Below are positions 1-5,105 of a stretch of DNA of 17,169 nt, one piece after another (within the stretch, counting starts at the first letter, position 1; each line of letters starts with the position of its first letter). The notes under the pieces are model-generated. The model ran no database searches. It was given only the letters and a program-made list of their open reading frames with translations, and had not been told where the DNA came from. A program made the translations under genes and the position numbers. Source of the stretch: Bog-756 sp052143895. GTDB lineage: Bacteria; Actinomycetota; Acidimicrobiia; Acidimicrobiales; RAAP-2. The DNA lies in assembly GCA_052143895.1 (NCBI GenBank), contig JBKQRT010000423.1, positions 1-17,169 on the forward strand, given 5' to 3'.

Positions 1-52
1 TGTTTACCCTCTTTACTGTTTACATAAACTTAGGAATTATACATTTAAAAAA

Positions 53-127
53 TGGTGACCCCTACGGGATTCGAACCCGTGTTACCGCCGTGAAAGGGCG
101 GTGTCTTAACCGCTTGACCAAGGGGCC
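53..127 (-). tRNA. tRNA-Glu (anticodon TTC), CCA encoded
   Basis: On the minus strand the sequence folds as a complete cloverleaf. The acceptor strand GGCCCCT pairs with AGGGGTC, the anticodon stem CCGCC/GGCGG encloses loop CTTTCAC with anticodon TTC, the T arm has GGGTTCGAATCCC, the discriminator base is A, and CCA is encoded at 55-53. The sequence closely resembles Bacilli tRNA-Glu as I remember it. It lies in AT-rich flanking DNA unlike the rest of the window. Confidence 0.95.
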
Positions 128-133
128 ATATAA

Positions 134-209
134 TGGTGAGCCATGCAGGATTCGAACCTGCGACCCTCTGATTAAAAGTCAGATGCTCTACCGACTGAGC
201 TAATATCCG
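134..209 (-). tRNA. tRNA-Lys (anticodon TTT), 5' acceptor strand lost at a sequence junction
   Basis: The minus strand shows D arm, anticodon stem TCTGA/TCAGA with loop CTTTTAA (anticodon TTT), T arm GCAGGTTCGAATCCTGC, 3' strand ATGGCTC, discriminator A and encoded CCA. The 5' strand should be GAGCCAT. From position 205 on the plus strand the expected complement is replaced by unrelated bases, so the acceptor stem cannot form: only the two innermost pairs and one isolated position fit. The break coincides with the change from AT-rich to GC-rich DNA. As it stands this gene is truncated. It sits 6 nt from tRNA-Glu in the same orientation, as in Bacilli tRNA clusters. Confidence 0.85.
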
Positions 210-312
210 TCGCCGACGTCATCGAGCAGGTGCTGTCCGACAACAGTTGGCCTTCCGGCTCGCCGATCACCACCGTCAGCCGAAGGTTGAGCCGGCTGTC
301 GGGCCCGGTCGA

Positions 313-582
313 TCAGTCGGGCGTGATGCCGGCGCCCTTCAGCATCCGGCGGAGGTCGATGACCATCTGTTTGTCGACATCGTGGCCCGACGGCGCGTCC
401 AGGGTCTCCGTTTCCGGTCCGAGCGTGACCTTGTAGCGACCTTCGTGAGCCTCGTGGACCTCGGCCACGGCCTCGAGAAGGGACAGCACGTCGTGCCACT
501 GGATGTTTGGGCTGGTCGGGTGCTGGAAGATCTTCTCGACGGTCGCCCGGTGGTGGCCGTTGAGCTTGACGCCTTCAACCAC
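313..582 (-). CDS. Small HicA/YcfA-like conserved protein (89 aa)
   Basis: The frame starts at GTG 582, with a good Shine-Dalgarno GGGAGAG at 587-593, and encodes 89 residues. The layout resembles a branch of HicA-like proteins I remember: an N-terminal NGHHRATVEKIFQHP segment, then IQWHDVLSLLEAV, a central beta segment GRYKVTLGPETE, and a C-terminal DLRRMLKGAGI helix. Classical HicA toxins are mRNA-interferase folds paired with HicB, but no HicB-like partner is adjacent here, and the branch with the leading NGHHR element is usually annotated only as hypothetical. Toxicity should therefore not be assumed. The frame extends upstream to an ATG at 648, but those residues are low-complexity and lack a ribosome site, so I prefer the GTG. 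The plus-strand frames over the same interval look like shadows. Confidence 0.65.
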   Translation of the reverse strand: MVEGVKLNGHHRATVEKIFQHPTSPNIQWHDVLSLLEAVAEVHEAHEGRYKVTLGPETETLDAPSGHDVDKQMVIDLRRMLKGAGITPD

Positions 583-678
583 TGTGCTCTCCCATGGCGG
601 ACCGGACGGTGCCGGACCTCGCTGCAGAGAGTGTAGACCGCGGGCCACCGACCGTCGGGCGTCGGTGACACCCCGGGT

Positions 679-777
679 CTACCGGCCGACGGCGCGTTCG
701 AGCTGGACTTTGGGCATCTCGGACCGCCCGCTGATCTTGCGGCGGCGGGCCTCTTCGTACAGCGGGTCGCGGTCCAC
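679..777 (-). CDS. Mini-ORF with LYEEARRR-x-I-x-GRS motif (32 aa), hypothetical
   Basis: A short minus-strand frame from a possible GTG at 777 to TAG at 679-681 encodes DPLYEEARRRKISGRSEM followed by PKVQLERAVGR. This resembles the SAP/Rho-N-like short helical motif often seen at the C-terminus of small actinobacterial proteins (LYEEARRRxIxGRSKMxKxQLxxAL). The ribosome site is weak. The same frame runs on upstream without a convincing start, so this could be the preserved tail of a longer gene whose 5' part has shifted frame. It is co-oriented with, and about 100 nt upstream of, the HicA-like ORF. Function is unknown. Confidence 0.4.
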   Translation of the reverse strand: MDRDPLYEEARRRKISGRSEMPKVQLERAVGR

Positions 778-920
778 CGGCCCCGCGGTGGGATCGGAGA
801 CTCTCCGCCGAACCGTCGGTGAGGGAGTCGAGATCGTCGTCGACGCCAATCGCAGTTACACGGGCAAACATGCCATCCGGCAAGGGCGCGCCCTCGGCGA
901 CCTCACGGCGAGCCGACCGG
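778..920. other. Degenerate stretch without a convincing gene
   Basis: Open frames exist on both strands, but none gives a recognisable product or has a good ribosome binding site. A minus-strand frame from ATG 883 begins MPDGMFARVTAIGVDDDLDSL, which has plausible amino-acid composition, but it soon turns into arginine/proline-rich sequence typical of a GC-rich shadow. It may be the shifted 5' part of the LYEEA mini-gene, or eroded 5' sequence of the hydrolase remnant that follows on the plus strand. Confidence 0.4.
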
Positions 921-1176
921 GTGTCCGAGTCGGAGGCCTGGTCCCACGTCGCCGGCCTGACCGTGGGAGAGGATCTGTCCGAGCGGATGGTCCAGTTCCC
1001 GTCCTGCCCCTGCTGCCCGGCGACGTCGTCTTCACTGGCACACCGGCCGGAGTGGGGTTCACCCGCCAGCCGGCCAGTTCCTTCGTCTGGGCGAGGTCCT
1101 CGAGAGCTGGATCGAGGGCATCGGCACCATCCGGAACCGCATGGTCATGGACGTGGCGGGAGCCGGTCGTCCATGA
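921..1176 (+). pseudogene. Fumarylacetoacetate hydrolase (FAH) family protein, decayed remnant
   Basis: Three pieces of the C-terminal FAH catalytic domain lie in order but in three different frames. 921-998 reads SEAWSHVAGLTVGEDLSERM. 1010-1060 reads LLPGDVVFTGTPAGVG, the family's hallmark near-C-terminal motif. About 1078-1176 reads RLGEVLESWIEGIGTIRNRM and ends at TGA. Intact proteins have some 60 residues between the SER and PGDVVFTGTPAGVG segments, and here almost none remain, so there is an internal deletion plus at least two frameshifts. The N-terminal half was not found. Known family members are metal-dependent C-C hydrolases or decarboxylases of aromatic catabolism. The remnant overlaps the 3' end of the convergent small membrane-protein gene by about 30 bp. 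Confidence 0.75.
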
Positions 1177-1384
1177 GGTCGGACTTGAAGGCGACGACGA
1201 GACAGAACACCACCGTGTAGAAGACCACCACGAGCGCAGTGAGCGTGAGCTGCGAGTACGTGACGACGGCGACGATCACCAGCAGGAGGTACAGGAACGT
1301 GGCCGCCCGTCCCTGCCATCTGAGGGGCCCGAAGCCCAGACCGCCCTCCTTCTTCCCGAACCAGTGTGCCGAGCCGTGCTCCAT
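1145..1384 (-). CDS. Small two-helix membrane protein (79 aa), hypothetical
   Basis: The frame starts at ATG 1384, preceded by GGTGAG a few nucleotides upstream, and encodes 79 residues. The N-terminus carries HWFGKKEGGLGFGPLRWQG, a soluble aromatic/glycine-rich segment seen in small uncharacterised bacterial membrane proteins. Two hydrophobic stretches follow, about residues 27-46 and 47-66, separated by a very short turn, which suggests a helical hairpin. The tail FKSDLMDDRLPPRP is polar. It is the last gene of the minus-strand run below the Smr gene, 51 nt after its stop, so co-transcription is likely. No function can be assigned. Confidence 0.65.
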   Translation of the reverse strand: MEHGSAHWFGKKEGGLGFGPLRWQGRAATFLYLLLVIVAVVTYSQLTLTALVVVFYTVVFCLVVAFKSDLMDDRLPPRP

Positions 1385-1435
1385 TAACTCACCCGTCCCC
1401 CCGGTCCACAGGAGCGCCCATCCCTGGCGGACACG

Positions 1436-1690
1436 TCACTTCGGCCGGAAGTGGACGAAGACGCGGCCGAAGTTGCGCGAGTCCTTCTCGACCCGGTGGT
1501 AGAGGACCTTGATCTCCCGCTGGTCGAGGAAGCGCAACACCCGCTTCTTCAGCTGGCCGCTCCCCTTGCCGGGGATGATCTCCACCAACCGGACCCGCTT
1601 CTCGATCGCCTCGTCGATGATCGCTCGGAGGGCGTGGTCGATGTCGTCGCCCCGGTTGTAGATGTCGTGCAGGTCGAGTGTGAGCTTCAA
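1436..1690 (-). CDS. Smr (small MutS-related) domain protein (84 aa)
   Basis: The protein is essentially one Smr domain. It opens with KLTLDLHDIYNRGDDIDHAL (the LDLH motif), continues with a helix rich in acidic and arginine residues, and has LVEIIPGKGSGQLKKRVLRF, where PGKGSG corresponds to the HGxGxG-type loop of the family, then YHRVEKDSRNFGRVFVHF at the C-terminus. Stand-alone Smr domains are typically nucleic-acid-binding or nicking endonuclease modules. The start is uncertain. TTG 1690 lies just before the conserved block but has no ribosome site. The same frame continues upstream through RVRAKSTTR to a CTG at 1720-1718 that overlaps the previous gene's TGA as CTGA, so translational coupling from there is possible. 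Confidence 0.85.
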   Translation of the reverse strand: MKLTLDLHDIYNRGDDIDHALRAIIDEAIEKRVRLVEIIPGKGSGQLKKRVLRFLDQREIKVLYHRVEKDSRNFGRVFVHFRPK

Positions 1691-1716
1691 CCGGGTGGTC
1701 GACTTCGCACGGACCC

Positions 1717-2088
1717 TCAGGCGACGGTGGCCGGTGCGGGCGGCGCTGCGGGTTCACGGGTGAGACCAGGGTACTGCCGAGCGTCGAAGGCGGCGACGAA
1801 CTGGCGAACCGGTTTCGGAAGCTGCACCAGCAGGTGACCGGCGGGGCGGAGATGGGTGGGCTCCACCAGCGTGATCAGCAGCGAACAGGGGCCCACGGCG
1901 ATGGACCGGATCCAGGTTTCGGACCCCATGACCGCACCCAGATACAGCGCCACCGCGCACGAGCGGTTGCTCGCAGGGACCCCCCGCACGCCGGCACCCT
2001 GCAGGTTGGCGGCCACCTCGTCCGCGTTCGACCCCAACCCGGCGAGGACGCTACTGGTCTGCTTCTTGAGTTGGCGGAGGTGGGCCAT
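1717..2088 (-). CDS. Conserved small protein of unknown function (123 aa)
   Basis: The start ATG at 2088 is supported by GAGGAG seven nucleotides or so upstream. The protein opens with a basic helical segment (AHLRQLKKQTSSVLAGLG), followed by DEVAANLQGAGVRGVPASNR, a more hydrophobic core SCAVALYLGAVMG, and then WIRSIAVGPCSLLITL. LLVQLPKPVRQFVAAFD sits near the C-terminus, before a proline/alanine tail. Composition and codon use look like a genuine protein, and I believe similar uncharacterised proteins occur in other actinobacteria, but I cannot name a domain. It lies between cysE (195 nt upstream) and the Smr gene (26 nt or less downstream), all on the same strand. A metabolic link to cysteine synthesis is not shown. 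Confidence 0.65.
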   Translation of the reverse strand: MAHLRQLKKQTSSVLAGLGSNADEVAANLQGAGVRGVPASNRSCAVALYLGAVMGSETWIRSIAVGPCSLLITLVEPTHLRPAGHLLVQLPKPVRQFVAAFDARQYPGLTREPAAPPAPATVA

Positions 2089-2283
2089 CAGGACTCCTCG
2101 TGGTCTGACGCCATGGTACCGCTCCTCGAGGGCGGGCGACCGGTGGGTGCGAGCTCGAGGGACCGATTCAGTCGAGCCACCGGCGGGACTTGGCGCGGTG
2201 GACCTGTGTCGACGCCACCGCCGCGGTCGCGGCTGAGGCCGCAGTCGGTGCAGGAGCCAGGGGCGCCGGCGGAGGCGTCGACG

Positions 2284-2985
2284 TCAGATCGAGAAGTCCT
2301 CGCCCGACCACACGCCGGACTCTGACGGGCGGGCCTCCCCCCGTGCCGCATGACCGTTGACCGCTGTCTCGAGCTGGTCGACACGTCGGAGCAGCGACCG
2401 CAGGCTGGTTCCGACCAGGTCGGGCATCAACGTGTCGTCCAGATCGACCCGGGCGGGCACCGGTGGCGTCCCGCTCCGGGCGATGATCTGCCCGGGGACA
2501 CCCACCACCACCGAGTAGGGGGGCACCGGCCGCACCACCACGGCATTGGCCCCAATGCGACTGTCGTGGCCGATGTCGATCGGACCCAGGACCTTGGCGC
2601 CGGCGCCGATGACCACCCGGTCGCCGAGGGTGGGGTGACGCTTGCCGCGGTCGAGGCTCGTGCCACCCAACGTCACGCCCTGGTAGAGCGTCACGTCCGA
2701 TCCCACCTCCGCCGTTTCACCGATGACCACGCCGGTGGCGTGGTCGATGAAGAGGCCACTGCCCAGGACGGCGGCGGGGTGGATGTCGACCCCGGTCAGG
2801 ACACGCGCCACCGCCGAGCCGGCCCGCGCCAGGAACCGGAATCCGTTGCGCCACAGCCAATGGTCGACGCGGTGGGCCCACACCGCGTGCACGCCCGGGT
2901 AGCAGATGGCGATCTCGAGGGAGGTCCGGGCGGCAGGGTCGCGTTCGCGTGCCGCACGCAGATCGCCTCGCAGGGTGGACAGCAC
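2284..2985 (-). CDS. cysE: Serine O-acetyltransferase, short (EpsC-like) form
   Basis: CysE transfers acetyl from acetyl-CoA to L-serine, giving O-acetylserine for cysteine synthase. The 233-residue protein has a short N-terminal helical region (DPAARTSLEIAICYPGVHAV) and a left-handed beta-helix of hexapeptide repeats: DIHPAAVLGSGLFIDHATG around residues 67-85, then VVIGETAEVG, and LYQGVTLGG. His82 in IDHATG and His117 in RHPTLGD match the family's catalytic and substrate-binding histidines. The core ends at VVGVPGQIIAR and is followed by about 60 extra residues of unknown role. The GTG start lies 2 nt after the cysK stop with no strong Shine-Dalgarno, so translation is probably coupled to cysK, which catalyses the next step. 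Confidence 0.93.
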   Translation of the reverse strand: MLSTLRGDLRAARERDPAARTSLEIAICYPGVHAVWAHRVDHWLWRNGFRFLARAGSAVARVLTGVDIHPAAVLGSGLFIDHATGVVIGETAEVGSDVTLYQGVTLGGTSLDRGKRHPTLGDRVVIGAGAKVLGPIDIGHDSRIGANAVVVRPVPPYSVVVGVPGQIIARSGTPPVPARVDLDDTLMPDLVGTSLRSLLRRVDQLETAVNGHAARGEARPSESGVWSGEDFSI

Positions 2986-2987
2986 GG

Positions 2988-3920
2988 TCAGTCGCTGAGG
3001 CCAGCGAACAATGCGGTGGAGAGGTAGCGCTCGCCGAACGAGGGGATCACGACGACGATGAGCATCCCGTCGTTGCCGGGACGCCCCGCCACCTGCAGCG
3101 CCGCCCAGATGGCCGCACCCGAGGAGATGCCCACCAGCAATCCTTCCTCCTTCGCCGCCCGGCGCGCGAACTCGAAGGCGTCGTCGTTCTCGACGGTGAT
3201 GATTTCGTCGATGACGTCCGTGTCGAGGATGGCAGGGACGAACCCGGCCCCGATCCCCTGGATGGGGTGGGGGCCCTTCTGGCCGCCCGACAGTACCGGC
3301 GAGGCCGCCGGTTCGACGGCGACGACCTGCACGGATGGCTTGCGCTCCTTCATCACCTCGCCCACACCGGTGATGGTCCCGCCGGTGCCCACCCCGGCGA
3401 CGACGATGTCGACCGCACCGTCGGTGTCGCTCCAGATCTCCTCGGCCGTGGTGGCCCGGTGGATGGCCGGGTTCGCCGGGTTCTCGAATTGCTGGGGCAC
3501 GAAGAAGCGGTCGTCGCTCTTGGCCAGCTCATCGGCCTTGGCGATGGCACCGGGCATACCTTCGGGACCGGGGGTGAGCACCAGTTCGGCGCCGTACGCC
3601 CGGAGGAGGGCCCGGCGTTCGCGGCTCATCGTCTCGGGCATGGTGAACGTGCACCGGTAGCCGCGTGCCGCGCAGACCATGGCGAGGGCGATGCCGGTGT
3701 TGCCACTGGTCGGTTCCAGCACGATCGTGTCCGGCCCGATCAATCCCGCCTGCTCAGCGGCGTCGATCATGGCCACCCCGATCCGGTCTTTCACGCTCCC
3801 CGCCGGGTTGAAGAACTCCAGCTTGCCGACCACGTCGGCCCCGACCCCCTCGGTCAACCGTTGGAAGCGCACCAGTGGTGTGTTGCCGACCAGCTGGGTG
3901 ATGTTGTCTGCGATCCTCAT
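2988..3920 (-). CDS. cysK: Cysteine synthase A (O-acetylserine sulfhydrylase)
   Basis: This PLP enzyme makes L-cysteine from O-acetylserine and sulfide. The 310-residue length is normal. It opens with ITQLVGNTPLVRF, has the Schiff-base lysine Lys44 in NPAGSVKDR, the substrate loop PTSGNTG at residues 70-76, and the phosphate-binding loop GVGTGGTITG in the middle. GGQKGPHPIQGIGAGFVP follows, typical of CysK rather than cystathionine beta-synthase. The ATG at 3920 has GAAGGG seven nucleotides upstream. The gene lies 31 nt downstream of an HxlR regulator gene on the same strand, with a cluster of palindromes in between, and is immediately followed by cysE, forming a compact cysteine-biosynthesis operon. 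Confidence 0.95.
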   Translation of the reverse strand: MRIADNITQLVGNTPLVRFQRLTEGVGADVVGKLEFFNPAGSVKDRIGVAMIDAAEQAGLIGPDTIVLEPTSGNTGIALAMVCAARGYRCTFTMPETMSRERRALLRAYGAELVLTPGPEGMPGAIAKADELAKSDDRFFVPQQFENPANPAIHRATTAEEIWSDTDGAVDIVVAGVGTGGTITGVGEVMKERKPSVQVVAVEPAASPVLSGGQKGPHPIQGIGAGFVPAILDTDVIDEIITVENDDAFEFARRAAKEEGLLVGISSGAAIWAALQVAGRPGNDGMLIVVVIPSFGERYLSTALFAGLSD

Positions 3921-3945
3921 GGCTGCGCCCTTCTCTCGGCTGGTA

Positions 3946-3989
3946 CCGACCCTAGGGTCGGGAATCCCGACTAGACAAGTCGGGTTTTT
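3946..3989. promoter_or_regulatory. Three overlapping palindromes between hxlR and cysK, candidate operator array
   Basis: CCGACCCT/AGGGTCGG (3946-3961) is perfect. GTCGGGA-A-TCCCGAC (3957-3971) is perfect around one base. CCCGACT-AGACA-AGTCGGG (3966-3984) is a 7-bp stem with a 5-nt loop, followed on the plus strand by five T residues. The centres lie at about 3953.5, 3964 and 3975, so successive palindromes are 10.5-11 bp apart, one helical turn. The second and third share the CCCGAC arm and could not form as RNA hairpins at the same time. The array covers the end of hxlR and the region just upstream of cysK. The binding protein is not known from sequence. Confidence 0.5.
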
Positions 3990-4386
3990 CGCCGCGGCCG
4001 GCGCCCCGACGCGAGGCGGTCGCCGTCCGAGCGGCGGCGGATCCCATCAGCTGTTCGTTGCCCCACCGTTCGAGCTCGGTGAGGGCGGGGCGGAGCGCCT
4101 CCCCGCGGGCGGTCAGCCGGTACCGCACGTTGACCGGGGGCCCCTCCTCCACTTCGCGGGTGACCAGGCCGGCGCGGGCAAGCTCGCTCAGGCGACCGGA
4201 CAGCATGCGCTCGCTCACGCCGGGCACCAGCCGGGCGAGCTGCGAAAAGCGGGCAGGGCCGTCGATCAGGATGGCGACGATCAATCCGCTCCACCGTTTG
4301 CCGAGGAGCGCGAAGACCTCGGTCATCGCCTCGCACGCCCCGCCGTGCTCGCCGGCTACCTGGTCCGTCTCCACGGCCGAAAGCAT
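3952..4386 (-). CDS. HxlR-family winged-helix transcriptional regulator
   Basis: The 144-residue protein shows the HxlR order. A conserved N-terminal cysteine (Cys18 in GGACEAMTEVFALLGKRW) precedes the first helix. A winged helix-turn-helix follows with FSQLARLVPGVSERMLSGRL and LSELARAGLVTREV, then a wing PPVNVRYRLTARGEAL and a dimerisation helix LRPALTELERW. Several HxlR members (YodB, HypR types) sense thiol-reactive or oxidising agents through this cysteine. Regulation of its neighbours is inference: it is divergent from doxX and just upstream of cysK, both with plausible thiol or redox links. A possible TATAAC -10 lies so close to the ATG that the transcript may be leaderless. An in-frame GTG at residue 5 is an alternative start. 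Confidence 0.88.
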   Translation of the reverse strand: MLSAVETDQVAGEHGGACEAMTEVFALLGKRWSGLIVAILIDGPARFSQLARLVPGVSERMLSGRLSELARAGLVTREVEEGPPVNVRYRLTARGEALRPALTELERWGNEQLMGSAAARTATASRRGAGRGEKPDLSSRDSRP

Positions 4387-4470
4387 ACTTTGTTATAGTT
4401 ACTTCTGTTTAGTTAGTCTTCCGTCCGGGGGGCTACGTTCGGGGCACGTCCTTTCACCAGGAGTCGTCAC
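4387..4470. promoter_or_regulatory. Divergent hxlR/doxX promoter region with TAGTTA direct repeats
   Basis: This 84-bp gap contains an AT-rich island at about 4382-4420 in otherwise GC-rich DNA. On the minus strand TATAAC (4397-4392) ends 5 nt before the hxlR ATG, right for a -10 box with a leaderless start. On the plus strand TATAGT at 4394-4399 overlaps it and could serve doxX. TAGTTA occurs twice, at 4396-4401 and 4410-4415, 14 bp apart. No good -35 element is visible. The doxX ribosome site AGGAG is at 4459-4463. Confidence 0.5.
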
Positions 4471-5052
4471 ATGCGAGATGTCGGAGTACTCGCCACCCGG
4501 GTCGTCGTCGGCGGCTATCTCGCCGTCCACGGCGCCCAGAAGCTGTTCGGGGCGTTCGGCGGCCACGGGCTCGACGTAACCACCGCGGGGTTCGAGGCGA
4601 TGGGGATGCGGCCCGGCAGGGCGATGGCCACGCTCGCTGGCGCCAGTGAACTCGGCGGCGGCATCCTCACCATCACCGGCATCGCCGATCCACTCGGGCC
4701 GATGACCATCGCCGGCACCATGGCCGTGGCCACGGCGGTCCACCGGAAGCAAGGACCGCTCTCACAGAACGGTGGGTTCGAGCTCCCCCTCACCAACCTG
4801 GCGGCGGCTGTTGCGCTCATGAGCTCTGGAGCCGGGCGGTTCCGTCTGGGCCCACGCTTGCCTCGTCCGTTGGTACGGGTCGCCGCCGGGGTCGGGGCGG
4901 CCCTGGCCGCGGTGTCGCTGTTCCAGCTTCTGTCGGTCCGGCCGGCAACGCCCGCTGCGAGCGAGGCTGCTGCTGCGACCGCTCCCAGCACGCCGAACGG
5001 ATCCGACGCCTCCAGTGCGACCGGAACCGCAGCGGGAGGGCAGCCCGTCTGA
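4471..5052 (+). CDS. DoxX family membrane protein
   Basis: The 193-residue protein opens with GVLATRVVVGGYLAVHGAQKLFGAFGGHG, the typical first helix and HGxQKLFG motif of DoxX/DoxD-like proteins. GMRPGRAMATLAGASELGGG, a second helix GILTITGIADPLGPMTIAGTMA, the HRKQGPLSQNGGFELPL loop and a further hydrophobic segment NLAAAVALMSSG follow. A last helix near residues 138-155 precedes a low-complexity alanine/serine/threonine tail. In mycobacteria DoxX partners SodA and a thiosulfate sulfurtransferase in an oxidative-stress membrane complex. Whether this copy does the same is unknown. AGGAG lies 7 nt before the ATG. It is divergent from hxlR and convergent with the deacetylase gene. The long polar tail is unusual for the family. 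Confidence 0.88.
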   Translation: MRDVGVLATRVVVGGYLAVHGAQKLFGAFGGHGLDVTTAGFEAMGMRPGRAMATLAGASELGGGILTITGIADPLGPMTIAGTMAVATAVHRKQGPLSQNGGFELPLTNLAAAVALMSSGAGRFRLGPRLPRPLVRVAAGVGAALAAVSLFQLLSVRPATPAASEAAAATAPSTPNGSDASSATGTAAGGQPV

Positions 5053-5057
5053 TCCGG

Positions 5058-5085
5058 GCCGGCACGTCCGGTCCGGCACGTCCGA
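5058..5085. repeat. Short tandem repeat between convergent genes
   Basis: CCGGCACGTCCG occurs twice in tandem with a period of 14 bp between the stops of doxX and the deacetylase gene. No clear terminator hairpin with a T tract is visible in this 53-bp gap. Confidence 0.5.
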
Positions 5086-5105
5086 GCCGATCTCTCCCCG
5101 CCGAC

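Noticed and set aside
134..209. Attachment site of an integrated element at tRNA-Lys
   Set aside because: There is no integrase, no direct repeat of the tRNA end was noticed, and the 5' rather than 3' end is lost. A chimeric join explains it better.
503..1387. Long plus-strand open frame of 294 codons
   Set aside because: It passes through unrelated material: antisense of the HicA-like ORF, one FAH fragment and antisense of the small membrane protein. Composition is arginine/serine-rich and there is no single coherent protein.
2089..2283. Short ORF MASDHEES overlapping the start of the 123-aa gene (TGATG)
   Set aside because: It has only eight codons and no support beyond the overlap. The GAGGAG inside it serves as the ribosome site of the downstream gene.
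3966..3989. Rho-independent terminator for a plus-strand gene
   Set aside because: The stem, loop and T-run fit, but no plus-strand gene lies upstream. I list it as part of the palindrome array instead.
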